From Hyalella azteca (Eukaryota; Arthropoda; Malacostraca; Amphipoda; Hyalellidae): a DNA stretch of 64,000 nucleotides. The notes under the pieces were generated by a model, which saw only the letters and a program-made list of their open reading frames with translations, did not search any database and was not told the origin of the DNA. The position numbers and the translations under genes were made by a program. The stretch lies in the NCBI RefSeq assembly GCF_000764305.2, contig NW_025932895.1:124001-188000 (forward strand), in the 5' to 3' direction. Positions 23,331 through 36,100 of this stretch are shown here, in pieces (the stretch's first letter is position 1; each line of letters starts with the position of its first letter).

Positions 23331-25081
23331 AGGCTGTTCAGGGACGGCTGAACTTATTTTGAAAACCACCCGAACAGACGAATTCGTATATAAAGCACAA
23401 TTATATCTCGTAAACAAAGTTCGGGCAACTGGCTACTATCAACCTTCGTAAAAAAAATGCATAAATACAACTTTGCGCTATGTCGGCACGTCATAAGTGG
23501 CAGAATCCGCCTTAAAAATTCAATTTTAACGAGCATAGTGCACGCACGATTAGCTCATTGAATAGTGCTACACGCCCGCGACGTTCAACAAATACTAATT
23601 CTATAAGGAATCAGCGGAAGTTAATTACCCCGCAATTAAGGAAGTTATTTATGCAAACATTGTTTCTGAAAATTTGGCCAAAGAATCGGCATGATGCAGC
23701 AGATATAGAAAAACCACAAGCAAGAACCAATGAGTACGAATTATGGAACCAAAGATTGGACATTAATGACCGCGAGATGAGGTTAGATATCCTTAGTATA
23801 TGTTTCGGACATAGGAATGGAGGCCACTATGATCGCCGCCTCTAGATGTTACAAAATTATTACGCATCGCTAACGATGGAGTCAGTCCAATTTTTCTGTT
23901 AAACTAACAAGATGAGCTAGTGAGGAACCCAAAATAAACGTAGTCAAAACATTTACGACTCCTCAACAATCCCTAAGTATGCAATTTTGCAAACCATGAC
24001 AACGCGTTGCTACTACTTATCCATAATCACTGGTTCGAATACAATATTTTCAATCTATGTGCAGATGAAAAGTACAAACTTTCATAGCCTCGAGCAAAAA
24101 GCAGCATGTCGAGAATTGTGATCTTCGCCAAAGGTATAAATTCTACGAAACAAATAATGAATGCAAAGCGTGCCCATAAACAACAGCAGAAATAACGTTC
24201 GATAACTCCATTGCTTGCTGCCCAGCACTCGCGTTGAAGTGCTCAAACGGCATCGGCACATGAGCCAGCAGAGAAATAATACAGAGAACCAGCGAGGAGC
24301 TAATGTAAGGGTCGAGAGGTGGAGAAGAATTCGACTGAAGCTCCTCAACTCGGGCTTGATCAATAGACATCCGCAAGCTCGCCGCCATTGATTGTTAAGG
24401 GGAGACCCATGCTACAGCCACGGCTGTTTCTTCTTCCTGAACAGTTTGTGCACAATCGTAGCGTCGAAGCTGGTAGGTTAGGCTGCCTCTGCCCGCTGCA
24501 GTCAAGTGAACGGTACAACGCTTTACTGCATAGCAATGCCTCAGATTTATGTTTATAGAGGAACTCATCATTAAATAGACACCTTTAAGTCAACCAAGAA
24601 TACGTGAGCAGCTGAACGAGTAGCATATGCTTGTCACCAGACATACATATTTTATCCATTCAGTCATGAACTCTTCGCTCATGCAGGCGGTCGTTCTGTT
24701 TGTGATAAAAAAATTGTAAAAGATAGTGACCGTATTGCAAGATTAGTCAAGACTCACGGCCTTTTTTACAATTATAAACATCAAAACAAATCAGTGTTGA
24801 CTAAATTCGCTAAAAAGTTTACTAGTTAGCACGCACAATTCGAGCGCAATTCTGATCCGAAAATGTTTCAATAACAAACATGGCGAAATAGTGTGAACGG
24901 TGAGAAATTATAAAATCTATGACAGGACAAAAGTATTCACTTCGTACCGAATATTGTACGGCAATAGAATGGTTACCAATTAAATGCATTTCATACGCGT
25001 TTCTAGTCTAGATTAGAATCTCCTACTTTAAAATAAATTGTTGCCGATCATTGATCAAAGTTTAAAACTTTAAAAATCTTA
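23331..25081. other. No gene recognised
   Basis: A plus-strand frame with first ATG at 23651 gives 65 codons ending in NGGHYDRRL; it matches no family I know. A GC-richer patch lies at 24180-24520. Nothing else is supported. Confidence 0.35.
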
Positions 25082-25220
25082 TTTTTAGCGCATTTTCTCA
25101 TCTATGGAAAAAATGCACTATTGTGCTCGCCGTGTCCGTCCGTCCGTGACTTCACGTTTTCGTCGACGAGAAAATGCGCCCTCTGTCACTCACTGCAGTG
25201 AGTACTGAGTTATGTTTTTA
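25082..25220 (+). repeat. Dispersed ~140-bp repeat family, copy D
   Basis: This is a clean copy with the full TTTTTAGCGCATTTTCTCAT start, the ACGTTTTCGTCGACGAGAAA middle and the ACTGAGTTATGTTTTT end. The CCGTC run is shorter than in other copies. Confidence 0.85.
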
Positions 25221-27493
25221 TCATTTGAGTGTACGGAATTATGGCTCACAGTAGAAATACGTGCAATAAAACATGTTCACCTAGGTTGCCCTGGATATAA
25301 CTGTTATAGAACCATTATATAATCACTACGGAACTTATTTATTCATATATTATTATTCTTTTATGTTATTATCCATCACCAAGAGGCAATTTATGCGCGA
25401 AATAATACAGTGATAAAATCGTGAGTAGGTATTATCATAGTATTGTATTGTCTCACAAATGTTTTTAGGAAGGAAATTATCGATAAAAATAAGGAGATCT
25501 GCAGCAGAAGAACAGCAGGAGCATCTCAGGGCACGACAGCAAAGTTGAAGCAACAGGTGAGCCACAACCCAGCTTTGACCCGCAAGCAACCAACGCCCAT
25601 ATAATGTCATGAACTGAGTAGGTAGGCATATGAAGCTGACCACTCTTACAAATCAGAAAATATATATACAAATTAGAGAAGCATTTCAATCGTCTATTGA
25701 ATCGGGATTGAGCAAAACACCAATGACATCAATAAGAATGGGACAAGCGTCTGTTCAAAGCACCACGTGTCTATAGCATGACGACTACTGGCTCACGAGC
25801 GTCAACCTTTCAGTCGGCGGATGAAATTCTTCCGTTGCACGTCATCTCAAGGCTGCCTCAGCGCTTGCTAACCCAGGTAGTATGGTATCAAGCCACACAC
25901 AGTCTTACGACACATATTAGAGTTACGGAGAGCTGTCACACAAAAATGATCGACATAAATAAGCCTAACGACTGATTCCTATTGCTAAACAATCAAGCCT
26001 TACTAATCGCAAAAAACCTCGCACCTTTATAAGGCAGTTAATAATGAGAATAAAAACCGCTTGTAGGCAGAGCAGAAGTCAGCAACTATTAGGCAGAAAT
26101 CATCAGAGCAATGGTGCTCGCACACGCCGTTGCTGCAGACGATCATGAGGAGCTAAAAAGTTGCACGGTCGCCCGTAGTCCTGGCCAAACAAGAACCGTG
26201 GGAACTGCACGAACCACACTCAGCCAGATGCAGTTAGAAAGAGACCTATAGTAGCTGCTACCTCTCTCATTGCATCCTCCAACACAGAAGCTCCTCTCCG
26301 CGCCTCCGATGAGGCTGAGGTCAATCACTCGAATCGAGCAAATTCTTTTGTGCTTACGAGTCGTTGCTGACATTATTCAGAGCACTGCTACGAAGTAAGT
26401 TTGTTGGCTGGCTGGTCAGAAAGATTTGGCAATTATCATTGTTTTCATTTCTTGAAATAAGCACCTTAAATGTGTACTACGGTACTGGAAATAAAATTCA
26501 AGTACATTCTTAGCTTGACATAAGGAATCGTATGGACGCAGCGATTGTTAACGCGATAATAAATGAGAAGCAACGCTTGAATTTGATGATAAACCGCATG
26601 ATTAGTTATGAATAGTCTACAACTCAAGCAATAAAAAAGCTCATATTTCGTACCCCAAGCCACAATATCACATTATGTATCCAATGTAAATTAGTACCAT
26701 AGATTAGTTATTGGTTGAAGCTCAGTCTGTATGAAGTTTTGATGCGGATACTAGGAGCTAATGAACCGTTGACAAAGATGCGGCCAAGAAGCAGGAAGTA
26801 TCCACGAAGGGAGAGAAAGAAGCCGCGCCAGGGAGGTTACCGAACTTGAGCAGCGGAGTTTAGGAGTGAGCTACACAACCTAACCTCTCCCTAGCTCCTC
26901 CCTGGCGTGCGTCTGTGCGTAAGTTCGTGCGTCATCGAACTCGGGTCTGTCCTGCAGCAGTCAGTGCACAACCTCATCACAGCCGCAGCTAGTCTCTTTC
27001 CACTGCCATAACTTCTCCCGGTCGAATACAGTTAGATTTTCCCTAGCATGCACCTTCCTGTGATGCATGACAACGAGCGAACGTGTCTCTACTGTTCAAT
27101 TGCACATTACGTATCAACTGTTGAGTAAAAAATAGTACTGGTCTGGCGGAAAAAATGTGACTGGCAACTCGCAATATCTTGTACATTAATAAAAATTTAC
27201 CGGCCTTTGCAACTATTGCATGCGTGCACCATTACTCGACATTGTCGAAGGTAATGAATCTACAATTGAATCAACATTCAAGGCCAGTAAAAATGAAGCT
27301 CTCTCCTCTACTCCATCGGACTAAACTTTTAGCTCACAATGCAAGACAGTAACCATTTTCTGTGCACATTATTTGTGTTTCGTTCAACCTCGAATTCTAC
27401 AACACCTGAACAAATACCTACGACTCGGAACAAACGCCTATCAAGGCCATGAGACAACGATTTTTTCATAAAATGTGAGCAAGACGACGATTC
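25221..27493. other. No gene recognised; GC-richer patches
   Basis: Short frames only. A GC-rich patch at 26760-27010 includes a perfect 11-bp inverted repeat (listed separately). Confidence 0.4.
26826..26907. repeat. Inverted repeat with 11-bp perfect arms
   Basis: CGCCAGGGAGG (26826-26836) pairs with CCTCCCTGGCG (26897-26907) across a 60-base loop. It could form a GC-rich hairpin. No known RNA is recognised. Confidence 0.6.
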
Positions 27494-27501
27494 GCATAGA
27501 C

Positions 27502-28555
27502 CAGGGGTCACCAAACTTTTCTCACAGTGGGCCGGATAACTGAAAAAATGACGAGCGCGGGCCGCATAATCATTCTGTTCAATACTTGCAAGCCAGAACG
27601 AAAGCTCTGGGAAGAAAAGACGAAACACTAAGTTCAGCATTCAAAAAACAAAGACAACCAACATTTTATTTACTAAAAAGTTTTCAAAAAGGCGACGTAA
27701 GCACAAAGATGGTTACATCAGTCCTAGTGCGCACATATCCGAATCACACTAACTAAACAGCAAAAAAGGGTAGTGAGATTTGTGAAACTGACGTTTGGCT
27801 TTAAAGATATCATCAATGTTTGGTTTGGAATTGCTGCATCCGATCAAGAGAATTGCTTGCAAATGCTCATCAGTCAATCTCGTTCCACGCGTTGACTTCA
27901 CATACTTCATTTTTGAAAATATTTGCTCATATACATAAGTTGTACAAATATTGATGCCATACCAGCTGCAAATTTCTTCAATTTCGGAAACTCAGCATCA
28001 GGTGAGCAGGGGTAAAATTGGACAAGTTTTCCTTCTCTGTTCTTCTCTTTCAACAAGACATTTGCTTGCAAATCAATGAGCTCCAACTAAAGTTCAACTG
28101 GCACATCATCAAGGTTACAATCAAACGGATTCTGGAACAGAAGAATGCCACTCTCAGTTCTGTCTAGATCTGAAAATATCTCTAAAAAATGTTTCTTCAA
28201 GTCACGAATAATGTTTTTTGGAAAATCGAGGTTGACATCATCAGCGATTGAAGCGCAAAATTCTCTTAAACAGTGAAAATGAGAGAAGTTTTCGCCTTCC
28301 AAGAAGAAATACAATACAAGAATACTGAAATACAATAATTGAAAATAGTAAATTTAAGGCACATAGCGGTCAGGAGGTCTCCGCACGCGCGAAGATTTCC
28401 TAGTATTATAATTGTAAGATTGTATCGCAATATCTCATGTTTCAACCAACCGCAATATCTCGTGTTATCAAGCAATTTAAAGTACCGTCGACGGGCCTGA
28501 TGAACTGACGTTGTGGGCCGGATTCGGCCCGCGGGCCGTAGTTTGGTGATCCCTG
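27502..28555 (-). mobile_element. hAT-superfamily DNA transposon, internally deleted
   Basis: The element has terminal inverted repeats starting CAGGGGTCACCAAACT on the left and CAGGGATCACCAAACT (complement of the right end), 15 of 16 matching. It is flanked by a perfect 8-bp target-site duplication GCATAGAC at 27494-27501 and 28556-28563, the hallmark of hAT insertion. Both ends also carry GGGCCGG/GGCCCGC subterminal sequence. At 1054 bp it is far shorter than an autonomous hAT (usually 2.5-5 kb). Only the C-terminal part of a transposase gene remains on the minus strand. The intact duplication and ends suggest the insertion itself is not very old, although the gene it carries is already broken. 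It could be mobilised only by a transposase supplied elsewhere. Confidence 0.95.
27749..28335 (-). pseudogene. hAT transposase C-terminal remnant
   Basis: The first part (28335 to 28090) reads through DFPKNIIRDLKKHFLEIFSD and ends in an in-frame TAG (28087-28089) where a Gln codon is expected by one base change. The same frame continues for about 45 codons, then a one-base loss near 27945 shifts to the frame reading TTYVYEQIFSKMKYVKS and RLTDEHLQAIL, ending at TAG 27749-27751. The motif TTY-x-x-EQ-x-F-S-x-MK followed by R-x-RLTDEHL is the hAT C-terminal dimerisation region of the GTF2IRD2/ZBED/SCAND3-like group. The BED finger and catalytic residues upstream are absent. Nonsense plus frameshift make it a dead gene in a non-autonomous element. 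Confidence 0.85.
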
Positions 28556-28563
28556 GCATAGAC

Positions 28564-30394
28564 CATAGAAGAGCAATCAAGCCATGTATGCGCAGTGAGT
28601 ACTTCCTTCTCGGTGCATCTAGTCGGCGCGTCCGAAAACTAAATAAACCGTTATGCAGCGCAGCTACGGCGTTCACGTGAGTGACACGATCCTGCCTGAC
28701 GCAGGTCATGTCGAGGAGGATGCGATATTATTTTTACACAAACTGGGGCAAAACAAGCGGGCACACATGACTCAGAAGGAATGGAATCGTTAACACTGGA
28801 GTTTTATACCTTTTCCTTTCCTGATGATGAATTTAAATTAGTTGGCAATTTATCAGTGGTTCGCAAACATATAAGCGAGTACCGTAGGTATTAATTTAAG
28901 GTCTCATGAAATACGCTTATATATATTCACTCATATTAGCCGTTAATTTCTAACATTAATTTCATCTTATGCTACCTAAAGCGCTAATGCTTAGCACAAT
29001 AAGTGGGCGAACTTCTAGAAATTAACGGTCGGCTACTCGAACTCGGGTGTGGGTGGGTGTGGTAATAGCATTAGATGGCTCCCAGATATTTTGTGTTTGG
29101 CAGCGAACATTTTCTGACGTAGAAAATAATAAACTGAAAACAGTTCATAGCTCATGAATTTTCATGGAAACCACTGTATTGGAAAAACTGAAACTCTGGC
29201 TATTCTTACTGGTTATTTAAATTTTATCCACGAATAGAAACAAAAAAATTTTAGAAGTTGGATGTAAATTTATCGAGAGTTGATACAAAGATTTAGTTTC
29301 AAATACTCATAGAAAAGATCAAATTTATATGGGCACTTCAAAGCCACTGTAATATTACCACTCTGTGCCTGAATAGCGATATCATAGACTAAACTTTCGA
29401 AATTAGATCACTTTAATTTCACATCTGATCATGTTGAGAGCTGGAATAATGCAGTCGTATACTACAAAAATTAGCAGCTAAAATTTGAAGAAGTTTGTTA
29501 TGAAGTTTAATGACGAGTAGACTAGGAGGTGTTGTGGAGCAGCAGTATAGAAACGGAACGCATTGTTGTGTTAGGCCTACACGACGAGCATCAAAGTAGG
29601 GGAGCGAGCATACATAGAGGCCGGCAACTAACCTGCCCGTCTCGAAGAACTTCATACTGCCGCTTGTGTTCTTCCATGAAAGAGAAAGTTGACAAGAGAA
29701 AAATTTAGGGAATGGAGAACTCACGAGATTTGGGACGAGACATGGGAACTGCCCGAAAACTATCCTGGTCTAGGGGAATGCTGAATGTGGATTTAGCGTC
29801 AGTGAAGAATAAATGAACATCGTAACTGAGTGCCGGGCATTATGAACGTCTATTAGAGCCACATCACAAAATGAGACGCGCAGAAAAGATTCCACAACTA
29901 TTTATTGATATTGGAAATTAATAAAAACAATTTGTTGTAGAATAAGCTAATGTTATTGGAAATAAGGGAGGTTTCAAGATAACGCAATTACTTCTAAATT
30001 TGAAATTTTGAGCAGGCAAAATATACTTGAATCGCAGTTTAGTCAGATGTACAATTCTGAGTGAGCTCTCGCAAAATAAAAATATTAAATGAAACAGATC
30101 GCGCAAAAATGTTTTCTATTTATACGCGATCATGTCAATATATTTACCATTATTTACTGAAAACCGAAGTTCTAATATTCGAATGCATCTGCTCCGTCTA
30201 GCAAGGGTGGGCAAGCAACATGGCATGGATAATTTTACATAATCATAAGCCATGTGAGCTGCAATGCACCCTCACCACTTCGGGTGTCACCAACCAAACA
30301 AGGGCGGATGTGGCCCGAGGCTATGCTGCCTAGTGCATGTTGCTGCTGCCAGCCTTCTTCAGCTACCTGCATGGTACCTTCATACGACCGTCGC
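28564..30394. other. No gene recognised
   Basis: AT-rich with only short frames on both strands. Confidence 0.4.
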
Positions 30395-30431
30395 TACCAC
30401 CACCACCACCGCCGCCGCCACCACCACTGCC
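30395..30431. repeat. (CCA/CCG)n microsatellite
   Basis: An ACCACC/GCCGCC trinucleotide run inside a short GC-rich patch (30250-30560). Frames through it (His- or Thr-rich) are explained by the repeat. Confidence 0.8.
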
Positions 30432-30994
30432 AATCCGCGTCCAGTTCATGCAAGACAACAGAAGTCGCGCGCACTTCAGCCTGAGAAGAAACGAGGGGCT
30501 GTCTCTGGCGTAATACTTGACAACGCAACAGCTCAGTGTGAGCGCGCTCGCTCTTCAACGCTATGCAAGATTACTTTCTGATGCAAGAGACATGCGAGAT
30601 GGCGCTAATAGCTAATTCGAATAAATACTGAGTAAATCAAATACAGTGATCGATCTAGTTTTACTCACGTTAAAAAAGCACCAAAAAAAAAAACAGAACA
30701 ATGAGGAATTTACTACACGCTGATAAATTCGATTTACTCCCAAAAAAACTCAATATCTCGATGAAGTAAATATTTGCAACGTAAGACAAGATAATCTTAA
30801 TATATGAAGGACGAAATGGCCGAAAAATTTACAGCCGAGTATCGAACATCGTCAATAAAATATCAAGTATCACGAGAAACAATAGACTCGATCTCGCATG
30901 TCTGCGATCACACCAAAAACGACTAGTGAAACTCTTCATCCTATACGAGGTGGTGATGCACGAATTTTCTAGCGAAAGGCAGGATTCTCCACGT
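30432..30994. other. No feature recognised
   Basis: AT-rich spacer. Confidence 0.4.
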
Positions 30995-31180
30995 GTAAAT
31001 AAAAAGATCAGGAATGTCTAGCATAAGTCATGATCCTTCACAAGATGGTGATCACATCAATAATTTCTAGCACATGACATAAACATGCACGTGTTAGTGA
31101 TCACATCAGGAATGTCTAGCAGACGACATGTTCCTGCTCGTGTTAGTGATCACATCAGGAATGTCCAGTCGCTGCTGAAG
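30995..31180. repeat. Tandem repeat of ~50-63 bp around TGATCACATCAGGAATGTC
   Basis: AGGAATGTCTAGCA(T/G) followed by GTTAGTGATCACATCA or ATGGTGATCACATCA recurs three times (about 31010, 31110, 31155), with a diverged fourth version at 31058 (AATAATTTCTAGCACATG). Confidence 0.75.
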
Positions 31181-31500
31181 GACGCAGGTAGCTAGATCAG
31201 GGGTAGCAGCAGCAGCGACGCTCGAGATCAACAGGTGAGCAGCCAAAATTCCAGAGCACAGGAGCGATGTAACTCGTCTCCGAGGCGCTACCTTGCCATT
31301 TGACCTGAGAGTTGCTGCAGTGCCAAGGGTGCCATGCGCGTCGGATACCTGCGAGGTACTCTTGGGCACCTCGCTGACCCTAGTAAACTGCGCGCGTCCC
31401 AGAAATCTTTGACGTAGTCTTCTCCTATGTTGCACTCTTTCTTGTCTTGAAAGAAGATCATCGTCACTTTAGATACGAATGCAATAAATGGCAAGAAATC
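31181..31500. other. GC-rich island
   Basis: A 109-codon minus-strand frame (31106-31435) crosses the island and includes a hydrophobic stretch (LLCSGILAAHLLISSVAAAA) that resembles a signal peptide. The frame runs on into the tandem repeat and has no family match, so I do not call a gene. Confidence 0.3.
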
Positions 31501-31706
31501 AAGGTCATATATATATAAGCTGGCGTAATTTATAAAGGGAGTTAATCGAATTGTAAGATAAAATTTTCTACTAAAGATTCAAAACCTAACGTTACAGAAT
31601 CCGATTATTGGTGCAACACATTCAGTACACGCTTTTTAAAATTAGAGAGTGCAAGCTCCGCTTCCATTTGTAGTATGGGATGCGCGAATAATTAAAAAAA
31701 CAGCAC
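31501..31706. other. No feature recognised
   Basis: AT-rich spacer. Confidence 0.4.
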
Positions 31707-32093
31707 TTACTTTAAAATATAAATGTTTGTGACTGCTGGGGTTGCGATGTAGCCGCTACGCTGAGTTATTTTGAGCATTCCTCGATGTTGGCTCTCCGGT
31801 GAGCCCCCCAGGACAGTACTAGCCACCTCAGGTTTCTCCTTATAGATTCGTATAGGTTTGCGTCTCCGGCAGCGAACGCCGGCAACAACGCATGAACAAA
31901 ATAGTCTGCCCCGAATGATCGCAGTGAAGCGATGCCGAGTCTCGGACATTATGATTTTATACATTCGTTCCTTACCATCCTCATTGCATAACGAATACCG
32001 GTCAGCCGTCGACTGACAGCCGTGAGCAAATGAGATCATTTCGAGTAACAAGCGAACAAATAATTGCATTCCATAAAAAAATAATAATAACAA
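31707..32093 (-). CDS. Candidate first exon with open frame up to a GTAAGT donor
   Basis: A minus-strand frame of 128 codons stays open until it crosses a consensus donor AAA|GTAAGTGC (GT near 31708), where the intron supplies the stop. Frames that end exactly at a donor are expected of real exons. Possible start codons include the one before LLLFFYG and an internal MSETRHRF near 31950. An arthropod-type initiator TCAGT lies at about 32014 on the minus strand. No domain is recognisable: the middle is basic (GVRCRRRKPIRIYKEKP). No acceptor was found upstream, consistent with a first exon or with chance. Low confidence. Confidence 0.2.
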   Translation of the reverse strand: MLLLFFYGMQLFVRLLLEMISFAHGCQSTADRYSLCNEDGKERMYKIIMSETRHRFTAIIRGRLFCSCVVAGVRCRRRKPIRIYKEKPEVASTVLGGSPESQHRGMLKITQRSGYIATPAVTNIYILK

Positions 32094-32868
32094 GAAAAAT
32101 TAGCCGATCGTAAATTATTAGGAAATCATAAAATTTAAACGTCACATCATGTCTCTATCTCTTCTAATGAAAACACGGGTCAATAATTGGTAGAACGATT
32201 GAAAACCGAATGTAAAAACATCTTAATTTCTATCTGATGCATGGACAAGAGCGCAAAGAGTTTAAAACGCAATGCTTCAAGTTGGATGAACACCAACGAT
32301 GAATTAGCGATGTTCGCAATTCGCATTCATAGACGAAGCGAAGGTGAGAATCCAGTTGTCCAGTTGACACCAGTAGAATGATTAGGCGTGTACTAACCGG
32401 ACACGTTGCCTGCGATCAGGCACATTCACAATTACCTTAAAATTCGTGATTACCGAGAACTGAGAGCCAGAATTTCTGATGAAAAAAAATTCGTAAGTAG
32501 ATCTCAGATGTAGATGTAGATCTAAGCAACTCACTTTGTTTATAAGTCCAAAAATTAATATGGTGATAGTTCCTTCATTCATTGTAAATTTCTATACCCG
32601 GAATATTTAGGACACTAATTGTGCAACTGAATTTGCATGTATTATTGTTAATAATAAATTTAAAAGCAGATTGAAATAATGCAATAATACACTTAAGGAC
32701 TGAAAAAGGCGGAAAGTCACGGACCAAGAAATGAGCATAGGCCATCAATTATTTCAGTCAAGTAACAAATAATTGGCAGGCTAAGTATTAATTATAAACG
32801 TGCGTTTATAAAAGAGTCCCAGGCAAAAACGATGCACAAGTTCATCACTACAGCAGGTTAGTCTGATA
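32094..32868. other. No feature recognised
   Basis: AT-rich spacer with a GATCTCAGATGTAGATGTAGATCT inverted word near 32500 only. Confidence 0.4.
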
Positions 32869-33113
32869 AGCCCGGTCCACACGCTCAGTTTTCACAACGA
32901 TTTGTCTGCGCAGTTTTAAGTCGGATTGAAATCGTTGCAATTTTTAGAGCGTCCACACGGTACCGACTTAAGCTCAGATTTCGATGGAACTGCGCAGTTT
33001 TCCCGCCGGCTCCAAAACTGCGCAGTTTTCCCGTCCACACGCAACGTTTTATCTGCAACGATTAGAACTGCGCAGACAAATCGTTGTGTAAAACTGAGCG
33101 TGTGGACCGGGCT
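32869..33113. mobile_element. 245-bp MITE with 45-bp inverted repeats, TA-flanked
   Basis: The left arm (32869-32913, AGCCCGGTCCACACG...CTGCGCAG) and right arm (33068-33113) are inverted copies differing by one inserted base. The element is bounded by TA on both sides (32867-32868 and 33114-33115), which fits a TA target duplication of the Tc1/mariner type, though other framings of the palindromic ends are possible. The interior holds two further GTCCACACG words and two direct AACTGCGCAGTTTTCCCG words, so the arm sequence has been duplicated inward. It has no coding capacity. Confidence 0.85.
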
Positions 33114-36100
33114 TAAGGCTGATCAGAAAGCGGTGGAGTTCACGAGAAACAGCTCAACTAGAGGAGGCCGTAATTCCGTACGCAAGAGATTACACCACTT
33201 GGTCCTACAGGTTCAACTATTAACTTAGCTAGTTTTGAATCATAATGTGTAATGCCTATCTCATTCTCAGGCGAGTAGTTTCCGCAGTTTCAAGTGCTGC
33301 ATACACACGTTACGCAAAGTGTCAGTAGAGAGCGGGGAAGGGAGAGCGTCGCTTGTAAGAGGCAGGCAGCAGCAGAAACATCGGTGCCGTAGCGTTCTCT
33401 GGTCAAGGCCGTACCTCATGCAGTCAGTATCTGGACCAGACAAGCTTGCTGCTATATGACGACCCAGCTAGCTATGCTCGCTTCACTTTCTTCATTTATA
33501 TACCTCTATCGCTCCTGGTCGATACGGCTACAGCAATTCGAGCTGAAATTAGTCCATTGAGTTAGGGCAGGTATAGCTTGAACTGGTGTCCGTCTCACTT
33601 GAATACACGTAATGAGCTCCGGTTTGGGAGAGAGACCTCTGAAATTGCATTGAGTATTAATATAAAATCAACATAATGCATGGATTGCTCAGCGACAGAA
33701 AAACTGGGAACAAAAAGTCTACACGAACGCTGTAGATTTTTTAACCGCATGAACAAAATCTCAAAAGTTTTTTTTAATATCGTACAAAAAAGACTCGTCG
33801 AGCCGTGTAAGACCGTCCAAGTACAACGAGTACGAACTCGTCTGCGAAACGTGGAAGTAGACGAGTTTCAAATGAAGGACGTTGAAGTCATAGGAACATA
33901 GTTTTCTAATTCGTTCATCATACAGAAAACCGTATTCTTCGAAACGATACACGCTGTACCAATTTGATAAAGGTGCTGGAAGTTCGTACCGTCTGGGAAC
34001 AACAGGCGCGAAACCTGAATTGCATTGTGAAATGAAGTAGGAAGAAGCCTCTAGTGCACCTTCACCGCCACACACCTCCGGCATGCGGACGCAAGAAGAG
34101 GCACACACGGCGCCGCCATACTACAAGATATATTATACACACTATGTAACTTAACTTCTCACGCGAGCCCCAATTATGTATCACATGAGATCAGAGCAGC
34201 AGCCTTGACACTAAAGGACACGATCTCTTATGGTGAACGTTCTTTCCATCAGGAAAATTCACACGGCCCTTTTTGGGAACGATAGCACTTCACAACATTC
34301 CGACGGAAGATTTATGACTTCGAAAAAAAGCATTTCTAGCGTTTAAAAAATGGGAAATCGTCACACGCGATATTGTAAGAACGAGCGTAAATGTGTAATA
34401 AGATTTTGGCAAGAATAAACACACTTTCGACACATTTATTTAACAAATCCATAACGTATGAAATTACACTAAATCCAAGAGCACGGAAAGTTTTCAAGCT
34501 GAATGATGTGTGACATTTCACGGCATATAAATGGTTCAGCAATGTATACAGAATTGTCAACTTACGCACATAAAGAATCATGATTCAATGTGAATCATGA
34601 TTCAATGTTTATATACATTAGCCATAACCATCGTCGGCCTTGACTAGTTGCGACTTTACTTACATGGACCTGATGATAACGGAACGAGAATGTATCTGGC
34701 AAGAATACAACATCGCTCTAGAGTCGGGAGTTTGACGCGCTAGGAAACAAGACTGGTGCAGACGTATCAACTGAGACGTAAGAGAGCAACAACAGGCAGC
34801 GAGCCCGCGCGGTGAAGGTCTTTAGGAAAGAAGAACTTCTCTGTGCTTGCAGGTCGATAGATGACAGCCTTAGAGACCGTGCAGCTCACGCAATCAAACT
34901 AACCCTGCATCTTTCCGTGTCCATTTGAGTAACGCATAACAAATTTGAAATAATTTTGACAGTTTACAACAAAATTGTAAATTATCATATTAGATTGCAC
35001 TCGAAAACCAAAACATCGTGATGACAACTTACTTACTTATGCTTGATCGATCATATTTGGAGGTCGAAATGATTACTGAGGGCTAAATGCCTAAGTGTAG
35101 TTTGCTGGAGTCTAGTAAATCACTCACATTGTTGATCTTTGACAACATGTACAGTAGCAGCACAGTTAATTAAATATTTCTTTGAAATACAAAAACAATG
35201 TAAAGGATTTATATATGTTACGGTACATAGAGTACATAGATTCTGTCATGGTGGACAATAAATACGTTTGAGTATATGAAATCACAGTAACATTTATTCA
35301 ATCATGCACTTAATGTACAATATATTACACAGGCGTGTTAAATAAACTCATACAATAATAGCTGTAAATGATGGCTGCTGGAGACATACTCTCCCATGAT
35401 TGATGTTCTTTTGGTAAAGAGCTTCAAGATTGTAAACTCTGTAAAGTTTTAGAAGAATAAACTTGGTAATTAGACACGTTTATGTACCAAATCCATGATG
35501 GATGAAATTACACTAAATCAACAAGTACGACAGTTTTGAAGATGAATTATGTGTGACATTTCACATAGGTTGACATTTCCTACTTGTGAAAAAGAGGGTG
35601 ATCCATGAAGAAATATTTTTTGAGCCTACTTAGCTTTTGCCAAGCCATATTTGTATATATATATTTTCCAAATTGTAACTGTAAATATGCTGGATGAAGA
35701 TATATAGCTATATGTATACCGGTACTACATTAGGAAAATTTATTCCATTGAAGTCAACTAAAGATTAAGACTAAATAATGAAATAGAGTGAACTCACTTG
35801 AAATTTAAACAAACAGTCACACCTATCCATGTAATAAAAGTTGCATGGGCAGCAAATGTCACTTAATGTGCATTAAAGTATAGTTTTACTCAAGTTTTAT
35901 TGAAGACAAAAGCATGCTTTTTATTAATAATTAGATGTTATCACTAAGAAGCAGTTGTTATCACACAGGAATGTGATGGGAACAACACCATTACAATAAA
36001 AAAGCGGTGAAAATTTAAGATTCATCTTCAACTTTGCAACACAATAATGACAAAAACAACCATATCTGCAGTAACAGTGCAGAGACTTGTATTCTAGGTA

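Noticed and set aside
28266..28709. 147-codon minus-strand open frame
   Set aside because: It straddles the right end of the hAT element and includes its terminal inverted repeat, so it cannot be a pre-existing gene.
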